Position numbers and translations under genes: made by a program
Part shown: positions 1 to 7,127 of the stretch, piece by piece
Numbering within the stretch: position 1 is the first letter of the stretch
How the letters are laid out: the number at the start of each line of letters is the position of its first letter
DNA from: JANNSX01 sp031403155
GTDB lineage: Bacteria; Pseudomonadota; Alphaproteobacteria; Rhizobiales; Hyphomicrobiaceae
Reading direction: 5' to 3'
Assembly: GCA_031403155.1 (NCBI GenBank)
Contig: JANNSX010000026.1
Location: 1 to 16,892, forward strand
Length of the DNA: 16,892 nucleotides
Notes under the pieces: generated by a model
The model's database searches: none
What the model was told of the DNA's origin: nothing
Seen by the model: the letters and a program-made list of their open reading frames with translations, nothing else

Positions 1-447
1 CCAGCCATAAAGGTCGAGCAGCGGATAGTTGAAATAATACTGCACGTCAGGGAACTCGCTGGCCAGCGCCTCGAGCAGCTGCCCGGCGCGATCATAGTAG
101 GCGATGCCCGCCGGCTGCGGCAGCGTCAGCCCGATGACGAAGGTCCAGCCCGCCACCGGCGGCGCGACGAAGACGTGACTATCGGCTGTCGCCGCGTCAT
201 AGGTGGCGGCGATCCCGCCCTTCCAGCTCGCCCGCACCGGCTCCGTCAGATCGAGCGCCTCGAGCACCCGGATCGTGTCGGTGCTGCGGATGGCGAGCCA
301 GGCCGTCGCGTAGCCGAAGGGCACGGGACGGTCCGGCGCGCGGTCGACATCGGCCACGACCGCCTGCTGACGCGAGGCATGCGCCATGAACAGCAGCACC
401 ACCGTCACGGCCATCACGGCAGCCAAGCCGATGAGCACCCAGGTCAT
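1..447 (-). CDS. Membrane-anchored hypothetical protein (C-terminus outside window)
   Basis: The frame is open from an ATG at 447 to the window edge, giving 149 codons with no stop, so this is the N-terminal part of a longer protein. It starts with MTWVLIGLAAVMAVTVVLLF, a single hydrophobic segment (about residues 3-22), followed by a polar stretch. The soluble part has a pattern WLAIRSTDT (about 50-58), then a Trp-Lys-Gly-Gly segment, then VFVAPPVAGWTFVIG and, near the edge, QYYFNYPLLDLYGW. I do not recognise a named family and assign no function. The topology suggests a protein held in the inner membrane by an N-terminal anchor. It is divergent from the AIM24-family gene across a 150-bp gap (448-597). 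The ATG is preceded only by a weak GGCGGGG purine-rich stretch. The codon bias is typical of the window, so I am fairly confident that it is coding. Confidence 0.7.
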   Translation of the reverse strand, partial: MTWVLIGLAAVMAVTVVLLFMAHASRQQAVVADVDRAPDRPVPFGYATAWLAIRSTDTIRVLEALDLTEPVRASWKGGIAATYDAATADSHVFVAPPVAGWTFVIGLTLPQPAGIAYYDRAGQLLEALASEFPDVQYYFNYPLLDLYGW

Positions 448-597
448 GGCCCCGCCGCCGTCAATCTCAGCCCTTGCTCTCCGCAAACCATAGTCTCTGC
501 CCGGAGCTTCGCCAAGCCGTAGGCGCCCGGCCTGGACCCGACCACCGCCCCTCGCTACTAATCTCGCCAGACAAACGTAACGGCAAGAGGTTCCCCC

Positions 598-1443
598 ATG
601 GCCATCTTCGGCTCCGTCCCACAGGTTGCATCAGCCCGCCACACCAGCGGCGGCGGCACCGACGACATCGACTTCGAGATCAAGGGCGCCGAGATGCAGT
701 TCGTCGAGATCGAGCTCGATCCGGGCGAGAGCGCCGTCGCGGAAGCCGGCTCGATGATGTTCAAGCACGCGGACGTCGCCATGGCGACCGTGTTCGGCGA
801 CGGCAGCCAGGCGCAGACCGGCGGCTTCTTCGGCAAGCTCGCCTCCGCCGGTAAGCGGCTGCTCACCGGCGAAAGCCTGTTCATGACGGTCTACACGCAC
901 GAGGGCCGGGGCAAGGCGCGCGTCGCCTTCGCTGCCCCCTATCCCGGGCACATCCTCGCCATGCGCTTGTCCGCGCTCGGCGGCCTGCTGATCTGCCAGA
1001 AAGATTCGTTTCTGGCGGCCGCCAAGGGCGTCTCCATCGGCATCCATTTCCAGCAGAAGATCATGACGGGCCTGTTCGGCGGCGAAGGCTTCATCATGCA
1101 GAAGTTGGAAGGCGACGGCTGGGTGTTCGTGCATGCAGGCGGCACCGTCGTCGAGAAGGAGCTGGCGCCGGGCGAGGTGCTGCATGTCGACACCGGCTGC
1201 GTCGTCGCCGTGATGCCGACGGTCGATTTCGATCTGGAGCGCGCGGGTAACATCAAGTCGATGATCTTCGGCGGCGAGGGCATCTTCTTCGTCAAGCTCA
1301 CCGGCCCCGGCAAGGTCTGGCTGCAGAGCCTGCCCTTCTCGCGGCTGGCGGGGCGCATGATGGCGGCGGCCGGCCCGCGCAATGTCGACCAAGGCTCGCT
1401 GCTCGGGCCGCTGGGTGGCATTCTCGACGGTGACAACAGCTAG
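598..1443 (+). CDS. AIM24 / TIGR00266 family protein
   Basis: This 281-residue protein matches the bacterial AIM24 (TIGR00266) family, a beta-rich fold named after a yeast mitochondrial-biogenesis protein. The bacterial biochemical role is unknown. Diagnostic blocks visible in order are VAEAGSMMF (about 48-56), LTGESLFMTVYTHEG (about 89-103), CQKDSFLAAAKGVSIG (about 133-148), LFGGEGFIMQKLEGDGWVFV (about 159-178), GEVLHVDTGCVVAVMP (about 192-207) and FGGEGIFFVKLTGPGKVWLQ (about 225-244). No signal peptide or membrane helix is seen, so it is probably cytosolic or peripheral. The ATG at 598 is chosen because AGAGG lies about 8 bases upstream. The TAG stop is only 57 bases before the next gene's ATG, so the two genes are likely co-transcribed. 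Length is normal for the family. Confidence 0.9.
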   Translation: MAIFGSVPQVASARHTSGGGTDDIDFEIKGAEMQFVEIELDPGESAVAEAGSMMFKHADVAMATVFGDGSQAQTGGFFGKLASAGKRLLTGESLFMTVYTHEGRGKARVAFAAPYPGHILAMRLSALGGLLICQKDSFLAAAKGVSIGIHFQQKIMTGLFGGEGFIMQKLEGDGWVFVHAGGTVVEKELAPGEVLHVDTGCVVAVMPTVDFDLERAGNIKSMIFGGEGIFFVKLTGPGKVWLQSLPFSRLAGRMMAAAGPRNVDQGSLLGPLGGILDGDNS

Positions 1444-1447
1444 GGGA

Positions 1448-1500
1448 GTGCTTCCGGAAAAGTGCAGAGCGGTTTTCCGATAAGAAGCACGACAAAACCA
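1448..1500. repeat. Palindromic intergenic element (copy 1) directly before the SDR-FolB ATG
   Basis: The 57-bp gap between the AIM24-family stop and the next ATG is almost entirely one element. Its ends are inverted (GTGCTT at 1448 and AAGCAC at 1485-1490) and it has an inner pair CCGGAAAA / TTTTCCG. The tail GACAAAACCA runs into the ATG at 1501. Reversed, it aligns with 9448-9522 over its arms and tail, which shows that it is a dispersed repeat. Similar CCGGAAAA/TTTTCCG palindromes are, from memory, abundant in Hyphomicrobiales genomes. It leaves no room for a standard Shine-Dalgarno site. Confidence 0.75.
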
Positions 1501-2694
1501 ATGTCGAAGCTTGCTCAAGTCGCCCTCGTCACTGGCGCCGCCAAGCGCGTCGGCAAGGCGTTGGCGCTCGAGCTGGCGCGCATGGGCTATGCGGTCGGCG
1601 TGCACCATATGAGCTCGGGCGCCGAGGCTGAGGCGACGGCGGAGGAGATCCGGGCACTCGGTGTCTGCGCCGCGGTGCTTGCCGCCGACCTCACCGAGAC
1701 GGGCGCCGCTTCGGCGTTGATGGATGACTGCCGCGCGGCGCTCGGCCCCGTCACCTGCCTCGTCAACAACGCCTCGCTCTTTCTCTTCGACACCGTCGAG
1801 AGCCTGGCCGAGGCGCAGTGGCGGCGGAACCTCGCTGTCAATCTGGATGCCCCCGTATTCCTCGCGCAGGACTTCGCGCGTCAGCTGCCCGGGGGCGCCG
1901 AGGGGCAAATCGTCAATTTGATCGACCAGCGGGTATGGCGGCCATCGCCCGACTTTCTCTCCTACGGTATCGCCAAGGCGGGGCTCTGGTCGGCGACGCG
2001 GATGCTTGCCCAAGCGCTGGCACCCCGCATCCGCGTCAATGCCATCGGCCCGGGTCCGGCGCTGCAGAGCATTCATCAGTCGGCGGAGGCCTTCGCCCGC
2101 CAGCAGACCGCGATGCCGCTCGGCCGCGGCACCAGCCCCGAGGAGATCGCGGCCGCGCTCCGCTACATTCTCTGCGCCCCCGCCATGACCGGACAGATGA
2201 TCGCGCTCGACGGCGGCCAGCATCTGGAATGGCGGATGGGCGATGAGGCGACTGCGCCGGAGGTTGGCTCTCTTGCCTCCGCGCCACCGCCTCGCAGATC
2301 GCCGCCGCGCGCGCATGAGCCTGCCGAAGGTATCCGCCACATCTTCGTCCGCGAGCTCGCCGTCGACACCGTGATCGGCGTCCACCCGCACGAAAAACTC
2401 AAGCCCCAGCGCATTCTCGTCTCGCTCGACATCGCCGCGGAAGAAACAGGCGAGCCCGGTAGCGATCGCTTGGCCGATGTCGTCGACTACGACCGCATTG
2501 TCGAAACCGCCCGCGCTCTGGCACGCGAGGGAAACGTCAATCTGCTCGAGACCCTCGCGGAGCGTATAGCCCAGGCGACGCTGCCGCTGGACGGCCGAAT
2601 TCTTACCGTCCGCGTGAGCATTTCCAAACCAGACATTTACGACGATGCCAAAGCGGTTGGTATCGAAATCGAACGCTCCCTAAAGCGCGATTAA
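1501..2694 (+). CDS. Fusion: pteridine reductase-like SDR + dihydroneopterin aldolase (FolB/FolX)
   Basis: This 397-residue protein has two complete enzyme domains. Residues 1-246 are a short-chain dehydrogenase of the FolM/PTR1 type: TGAAKRVG (11-18, the Arg motif of NADPH-dependent pteridine reductases), NNAS (89-92), and D142, Y155, K159. The Asp-to-Tyr gap of 13 equals D181/Y194 of Leishmania PTR1. Residues 247-277 are an Ala/Pro/Arg linker. Residues 278-397 are a dihydroneopterin aldolase with E298, Y330, E350 and K376; the spacings 32, 20 and 26 match E22, Y54, E74 and K100 of the S. aureus enzyme. FolB converts dihydroneopterin to 6-hydroxymethyl-dihydropterin and glycolaldehyde; FolX epimerises the triphosphate form; FolM reduces dihydromonapterin. 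The fused protein probably works in the folate or tetrahydromonapterin branch in the cytosol. An in-frame GTG at 1462 would extend it into a repeat, so I prefer the ATG at 1501. No folK follows. Confidence 0.88.
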   Translation: MSKLAQVALVTGAAKRVGKALALELARMGYAVGVHHMSSGAEAEATAEEIRALGVCAAVLAADLTETGAASALMDDCRAALGPVTCLVNNASLFLFDTVESLAEAQWRRNLAVNLDAPVFLAQDFARQLPGGAEGQIVNLIDQRVWRPSPDFLSYGIAKAGLWSATRMLAQALAPRIRVNAIGPGPALQSIHQSAEAFARQQTAMPLGRGTSPEEIAAALRYILCAPAMTGQMIALDGGQHLEWRMGDEATAPEVGSLASAPPPRRSPPRAHEPAEGIRHIFVRELAVDTVIGVHPHEKLKPQRILVSLDIAAEETGEPGSDRLADVVDYDRIVETARALAREGNVNLLETLAERIAQATLPLDGRILTVRVSISKPDIYDDAKAVGIEIERSLKRD

Positions 2695-2705
2695 CCATAC
2701 CTTGC
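2691..2705. promoter_or_regulatory. Possible CtrA-like site (TTAACCAT half site)
   Basis: TTAACCATACCTTGC overlaps the stop codon of the SDR-FolB gene and lies about 167 bases before the murein hydrolase ATG. The alphaproteobacterial CtrA consensus is TTAA-N7-TTAA, often with TTAACCAT as the strong half; here the second half is TTGC. One degenerate match in a 16.9-kb window is weak evidence, but its place upstream of a cell-wall hydrolase is plausible for CtrA control. Confidence 0.25.
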
Positions 2706-2871
2706 GTTGACGCCCCGAAATGGGCCCACCCACGCCTCATTGGCGCCGGAAGTAACGGAAAAGTTAGCATAGTCGATCTTTTATCGACCCCGATCGGACG
2801 GGAGTACCGCGCACCCGCGTCCTCAGTAAGCCAGGGCAGTCGAGCCCAAGTGTTAATTCGGGTCGGAACAT

Positions 2872-3957
2872 ATGATGAAGCTTTCTTTCGCCGTCTCTAC
2901 CCTTGCCCTCATGCTCATGAGCGGCACGGCCATCGCCGCCGTCACGCCGGCCATTCTCACCTCGGACGGCAACACCGTGCCCGCCTGTGTCAAGCCCGAC
3001 CGGCTGATGCAGTTCATGAAGGCCCGCAACAAAACGCTCGACGAGCGGCTCGACAGCATCGCGGCCGACTACAAGACGCACGGCACCGCGCTCGGCGTCC
3101 GCTGGGACTACGCCTTCTTCCAGATGCTGGTCGAGACGAACTGGCTTTCCTACAAGGCGCCGAACGGCAAGTGGGGCGACGTGAAGCCCGCCCAGAACAA
3201 CTTTGCCGGCCTCGGCGCGACTGGCAACGGCACGCCTGGCGAGAGCTTTGAAGATGTCTCGACCGGCGTGCTCGGCCATCTCGGCCACATCCGCCTCTAC
3301 TCCGGTAATCCGGTCGAGGAGCCTGCCGCCGAGCGCACCAAACTCGTTACCGATATCATCCTTCCATGGGCGCAGGGCTTCGACCGGCCGGTGACCTTCA
3401 CCGATCTGACGAAGCGCTGGTCGCCGACCGACAAGGGCTATTCGGACGACATCGAGACCGTCGCCAAGTCCTATCGCGGCAAGTTCTGCACCGGCAACGA
3501 GGAAGAAGAGACGGTCGCGGAAGTACCTGCCGCCGATGAGACGGCCTCCGTCGAGACGGCCCCGCACAAGGCCGACGAAAGCGGCGACCAGTCGGAAAAG
3601 GACATCCTCGCCAACAAGAAGATGGCGCTCGGCGTCAATGCCGATGAAACCTCGCTGGCCACGGGCGAGACCAAGACCAAGGTCGCGTCACTGTCGGCCC
3701 CGGCACTGCCCGCCGAGCCCGCCAACAGCGCCTGCAAGGTCTTCACCGCAAGCTACGGCGGCGCCAAGGCGTTGCTGATCGCGTCCAAGGGCGAAGGCCT
3801 CACGCGCTACACCGCGCTCTCCGTCCACGAGGGCAAGGAGAACGCCCAGGCCGAGGCCTTCATCAAGGTCTATGCCAAGGGCGGCGAGATGGTCGGCAGC
3901 TTCTCCTCCGAGGATGAAGCGCTCGCCAAGGCCTTTGAGCTCTGCCCGGAGAGCTGA
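2872..3957 (+). CDS. Exported glucosaminidase-like peptidoglycan hydrolase
   Basis: This 361-residue protein begins with a clear Sec signal peptide (MMKLSFAVSTLALMLMSGTA, cleavage likely after AIA near residue 22). Residues about 45-205 resemble the FlgJ/GH73 glucosaminidase fold: FFQMLVETNWLSY carries the likely catalytic Glu89, NNFAGLG (109-115) is the family's Asn-Asn-Phe-Gly-type loop, and SFEDVSTGVLGHLGHIRLYS follows the usual order. Such enzymes cut the glycan backbone of peptidoglycan in the periplasm. Residues about 208-283 are acidic and Ala/Thr/Lys-rich, probably a flexible linker. The last 75 or so residues form a small domain bounded by two cysteines (in SACKVF and ELCPES) that I do not recognise. 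C39 and C206 could pair around the catalytic domain. A second ATG at 2875 is an alternative start. A strong terminator follows. The substrate assignment comes from the family, not from direct evidence. Confidence 0.78.
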   Translation: MMKLSFAVSTLALMLMSGTAIAAVTPAILTSDGNTVPACVKPDRLMQFMKARNKTLDERLDSIAADYKTHGTALGVRWDYAFFQMLVETNWLSYKAPNGKWGDVKPAQNNFAGLGATGNGTPGESFEDVSTGVLGHLGHIRLYSGNPVEEPAAERTKLVTDIILPWAQGFDRPVTFTDLTKRWSPTDKGYSDDIETVAKSYRGKFCTGNEEEETVAEVPAADETASVETAPHKADESGDQSEKDILANKKMALGVNADETSLATGETKTKVASLSAPALPAEPANSACKVFTASYGGAKALLIASKGEGLTRYTALSVHEGKENAQAEAFIKVYAKGGEMVGSFSSEDEALAKAFELCPES

Positions 3958-3993
3958 GTCGAGCCAACCGCACCGGCGGACCCGGACAAGATC

Positions 3994-4033
3994 GAGGCCG
4001 GTTGCACCTTCCGCACCCGGCCTCATTTTTTTT
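3994..4033 (+). terminator. Rho-independent terminator after the glucosaminidase gene
   Basis: A perfect 8-bp stem GAGGCCGG / CCGGCCTC with a 15-base loop is followed at once by A and eight T residues (4026-4033). It starts 37 bases after the stop codon at 3957 and closes the upstream transcription unit, so the DUF3604 gene likely has its own promoter in 4034-4152. Confidence 0.9.
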
Positions 4034-4152
4034 GTCCAGCGCCTGAACCGGTACTGCTTCAGTGAGGGTACAGGCCATCGCATGAACGCCATTGACCCGG
4101 AGCGCCGGCCGCTGATACGCGGAAGGCCGGTCCCTCCACCAAGGCCTCGCGC

Positions 4153-6411
4153 ATGCCGTACTCGACCTATCGACCCGAGCTCATGGGGACGGCTCGCCTG
4201 CTCGAGCCGGGGCCTTATGAAGCCGGCTCTCTGGCGAGCCTGACGCTCGTCTACACCGCCGGACGCTTCGGCATCGACGACACCGGCTCGCTCAAGATCG
4301 GCTTTCGTTTCGCGACCGACTTCGGACCCGTCCAGCTTAACGACCCCGCGGGCATCGGCTATACGACCGTGGAGGCCTCGAACGGCGCGACGCTCGCAGC
4401 GCGCTGGGAGTTCAAGCGCAACATCCGTCCCTGGAGCCGCGCGCTCTATGTCGGCGTCGTCAAAGACTTCCTCGCGCCCGGCGACACCATCACCATCCGG
4501 TTCGGCGACCGCCGCTTCGGCGCGCCTGGCATCCGCATCCAAACCTATTGCGAGGATGCTTTCGAGTTCCGAGTCTTCGCCGATCCGATCGCGACCTATG
4601 ACTACGTCGCACTCGCCGATAGCCCAACGATCGCCATCGTGCCGGGGCCCGGACATCGCTGGCAGGCCATCGTGCCGACGCTCGTGCGCGCCGGCGAGCC
4701 GTTCCGCCTTGCCGTCAAGGTCGACGACACATGGGGCAACCCGTCGGATCGTGTCGACGCCCGGATCCGCCTCGTGGCCAGCGGACCCATCGCCGGTCTG
4801 CCCGAGACGATGACGCTGGCGCCCGGCGCGTTCGGTGCCGTCGCCGATGGACTCGTCTGCGACGAGCCCGGCGATGTGCGCATTCGCTTGCTCGCCGAGG
4901 ACGGCACCGAGCTGGCCTGTGCCAATCCGCTGCGGGCCGTTCCGCTGTCCGCGCACCCGTTGCATTACTGGGGCGACACGCACGGCCAATCCAACGAGAC
5001 GCTCGGTACCAACTCGGCCCGCCACTACTTCGCCTTCGGCCGCGACAAGGCCCATCTCGACGTCATGGGTCACCAGGGCAACGATTTTCAGATCACCGGC
5101 GACTTCTGGCGCGAGCTCAACCGGCTCACCGCCGAGTTCGACGAGCCCGGCCGCTTCGTCTGCATCCCCGGTTACGAGTGGTCGGCCAACACGGCGGTCG
5201 GTGGCGACCGCAACGTCCATTTCCGCCACGAGGGCGAGACGATCCACCGATCGAGCCATGCGCAGATCGCCGGCGCCGACGACATGGCGGACGAAGCATC
5301 GGATGCGCATGATGCGGCCGCGCTGTTTGCCGCGCTCGACGGTAACGATTGCGTCGTCGTCGCCCATGTCGGCGGACGCTATGCCGACATCAAGCTCGCG
5401 CACGACGGACACCTCGAGACGGCGGTCGAGGTGCATTCGGCCTGGGGCACCTTCGAGTGGCTGCTCCAGGATGCCTTCGAGGCCGGCTACCGCGTCGGTG
5501 TCGTCGCCAATTCCGATGGCCACAAGGGCCGGCCGGGCGCCTGCTATCCCGGTGCCTCCTTCTTCGGCAGCTATGGCGGGTTGACCTGCTTCCTGGCCGA
5601 TCGCCTCGACCGCGACGCGATCTTCGAGGCGATGCGCCGCCGGCATCACTATGCCACCACCGGCAATCGGGCCCTGCTCGATGTGCGGGTTGCGCTCGAC
5701 AGCGAGGCCGAGCGATTCTTGCGCGACCCAGCGCTCGGTCCGGCCCAGAGCGCGCCCGCGCGGGAGCTCAGGATGGGTGATATCGCCCGGACCGGAGACG
5801 CTGAGGTCGAACTTGCCATCGAGGTCGTGGGCTCGGCGCCGATCGAGCGGGTCGACATCTGGGACGGGCTCGACCATCTGGAGACGATCCGGCCCTATGC
5901 GCCAGGCGACCTCGGCGCGCGCTACCGGCTGGTCTACGAGGGCGCGGAGTATCGCGGCCGCGCGCGCACGACAGTCTGGGACGGTCACCTGGAAATCAGT
6001 GGCAATCGAATTCTGAAGGCCGGGCAGATCAACAATTGGAATCTGGATCGCGGCATCCAGAGCCAAACCGGCTCGACACTCGCGTGGAAGGCCGTGACGA
6101 CCGGCACCTATGGCGCAATCGATCTCTGGCTGGAAGCCGCGGGGCGCGGCGAGATTGCGTTCTCGACCAAGCCTGTCTCGGGCCGAGTTTCCCTGTCCAG
6201 CATCGGCTCAGACCCGATTACTTTCGCAGCGGGTGGTCTTGAACGCGCCCTCCGGTTGCAGCAGCTGCCGGAACAGATGTCCGAGCGTCACCTCAGCATC
6301 AAACGCCGGATCACCGTCAAACCCTCGGGTGATACGAGGCTCTGGGTCCGCGTCCAACAGGAGGACGGCCACCGCATGTGGTCGAGCCCCATCTACCTGT
6401 TCCGAGGCTGA
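4153..6411 (+). CDS. DUF3604 family PHP-like metallohydrolase
   Basis: This 752-residue protein has no signal peptide. Residues 1 to about 260 are beta-rich and look like an accessory sandwich domain. From about residue 270 the DUF3604 core begins with HYWGDTHGQS, followed by VMGHQGNDF, PGYEWSANTAVGGDRNVHF, VVVAHVGGRYADI (about 400), AVEVHSAWGTFEWL and VVANSDGHKGRPGACYPG (about 454). These give the His/Asp/Glu set expected for a PHP-type multi-metal site. Family members are annotated as putative metal-dependent phosphoesterases or hydrolases; the substrate is unknown and the neighbours do not reveal it. The C-terminal 230 residues (YATTGNRALLDVRV onward) are again beta-rich. The ATG at 4153 has AAGG 8 bases upstream; the ATG at 4183 is an alternative. 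It stands alone between a terminator and the nuclease gene. The family call is strong and the function is open. Confidence 0.85.
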   Translation: MPYSTYRPELMGTARLLEPGPYEAGSLASLTLVYTAGRFGIDDTGSLKIGFRFATDFGPVQLNDPAGIGYTTVEASNGATLAARWEFKRNIRPWSRALYVGVVKDFLAPGDTITIRFGDRRFGAPGIRIQTYCEDAFEFRVFADPIATYDYVALADSPTIAIVPGPGHRWQAIVPTLVRAGEPFRLAVKVDDTWGNPSDRVDARIRLVASGPIAGLPETMTLAPGAFGAVADGLVCDEPGDVRIRLLAEDGTELACANPLRAVPLSAHPLHYWGDTHGQSNETLGTNSARHYFAFGRDKAHLDVMGHQGNDFQITGDFWRELNRLTAEFDEPGRFVCIPGYEWSANTAVGGDRNVHFRHEGETIHRSSHAQIAGADDMADEASDAHDAAALFAALDGNDCVVVAHVGGRYADIKLAHDGHLETAVEVHSAWGTFEWLLQDAFEAGYRVGVVANSDGHKGRPGACYPGASFFGSYGGLTCFLADRLDRDAIFEAMRRRHHYATTGNRALLDVRVALDSEAERFLRDPALGPAQSAPARELRMGDIARTGDAEVELAIEVVGSAPIERVDIWDGLDHLETIRPYAPGDLGARYRLVYEGAEYRGRARTTVWDGHLEISGNRILKAGQINNWNLDRGIQSQTGSTLAWKAVTTGTYGAIDLWLEAAGRGEIAFSTKPVSGRVSLSSIGSDPITFAAGGLERALRLQQLPEQMSERHLSIKRRITVKPSGDTRLWVRVQQEDGHRMWSSPIYLFRG

Positions 6412-6506
6412 TCGGCCGCGCCGCATCGTCTTCGGGAACAACAGTCTTGAGTTGCAGAGCGAAGGATAATCACCCAGTCGCCATGATCGGTCCCCATCTG
6501 CCAGCA

Positions 6507-6528
6507 TCGAGCTTCGCTCGAGAGGAGG
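6507..6528 (+). promoter_or_regulatory. Hairpin next to a strong Shine-Dalgarno site of the nuclease gene
   Basis: AGGAGG at 6523-6528 lies 8 bases before the ATG at 6537 and fixes that start over longer in-frame options. Directly before it is a tight 6-bp stem TCGAGC-TTC-GCTCGA (6507-6521). A structure touching the ribosome site could tune translation; this is inference only. Confidence 0.6.
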
Positions 6529-6536
6529 ATGGGTTT

Positions 6537-7067
6537 ATGCGCGCTGTCATTGCCAAGCTTGCCGCTGCTGCCTTCGCATCCGTGCTGTCGATGCCCACCA
6601 GTATCTCCGCCGCCGGCGAACACCCGCCCGGCTGCTATTCGATGCTCCTCGTCAGGGTCGTCGACGGCGACACGGTCTACGGTTATGTCGACACCTCCGA
6701 TCCCGAGGTGGCGATCCGCGTTAAGCTCCGCATCGTCGGCATCGACACGCCGGAGACGGGCGGTCGCGCGCAGTGCGATGCCGAACGCGCCAAGGCCGTC
6801 GAGGCCAAGAGCTTCCTTGTCAGCCAGCTTTCCGAGGGCCTTTCGCGGCCCGTGCGCGGCCTCGCCCGCGTCTGCGAGATCGAAAGCGACAAGTATGGCG
6901 GCCGCCGCCTCGGCCGGCTCGAGGTCTATGCCAACCACAAGTGGCTCGACCTCGGCAGCCTGATGATCAAGAAAGGCCTCGCCTTCCCCTATGCCGGCGG
7001 CAGACGCGGCGAGGCCTGGTGCACCTGCCTCGACGGCGGCCAGTGCCCGGAGGGATATCAGGGGTGA
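6537..7067 (+). CDS. Exported thermonuclease-like (SNase-fold) protein
   Basis: This 176-residue protein starts with a signal peptide (MRAVIAKLAAAAFASVLSMP, cleavage near AAG at 25-27), so it acts in the periplasm or outside the cell. The staphylococcal nuclease core is clear: VRVVDGDTVYGYV (39-51), then VKLRIVGIDTPETGG (62-76). R65, D70 and E73 have the same spacing as R35, D40 and E43 of the S. aureus enzyme, and DKYGGRRLGRL (118-128) supplies the second active-site Arg. These enzymes hydrolyse DNA or RNA with calcium. Six cysteines are present (33, 80, 113, 162, 164, 170), three of them in the tail WCTCLDGGQC, which suggests disulfide stabilisation. The start is set by the AGGAGG site. It lies 125 bases after the DUF3604 gene on the same strand and converges with the SDR gene across repeats. 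Many exported SNase-like proteins have no tested substrate. Confidence 0.85.
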   Translation: MRAVIAKLAAAAFASVLSMPTSISAAGEHPPGCYSMLLVRVVDGDTVYGYVDTSDPEVAIRVKLRIVGIDTPETGGRAQCDAERAKAVEAKSFLVSQLSEGLSRPVRGLARVCEIESDKYGGRRLGRLEVYANHKWLDLGSLMIKKGLAFPYAGGRRGEAWCTCLDGGQCPEGYQG

Positions 7068-7127
7068 GGCGAGCCCAACTTGCGCCGAAGTGAGTATCGT
7101 CTCGTCCTCCGCTGCTGCAATCTGGCC

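Noticed and set aside
1462..1500. GTG start giving the SDR-FolB fusion 13 extra residues
   Set aside because: The extension is translated from the palindromic repeat and has no ribosome site at a good distance; SDR proteins start just before the first beta strand, which fits ATG 1501.
631..2391. Open frame of 586 codons on the minus strand
   Set aside because: It runs across two well-supported plus-strand genes and a repeat, and has no ribosome site or recognisable domain.
2236..2694. Independent folB start at the in-frame ATG 2236
   Set aside because: No ribosome site precedes it and no stop ends the SDR part, so a separate protein would be at most an extra product; the fusion is the direct reading.
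3688..6066. Open frame of 792 codons on the minus strand
   Set aside because: It lies opposite the DUF3604 and glucosaminidase genes, whose protein motifs are clear. Its product is Arg/Ala/Gly-rich with no family likeness; long antisense frames are expected at this GC content.
6378..6536. Upstream extension of the nuclease frame
   Set aside because: It overlaps the DUF3604 C-terminus and would hide the signal peptide; AGGAGG at 6523-6528 marks ATG 6537.
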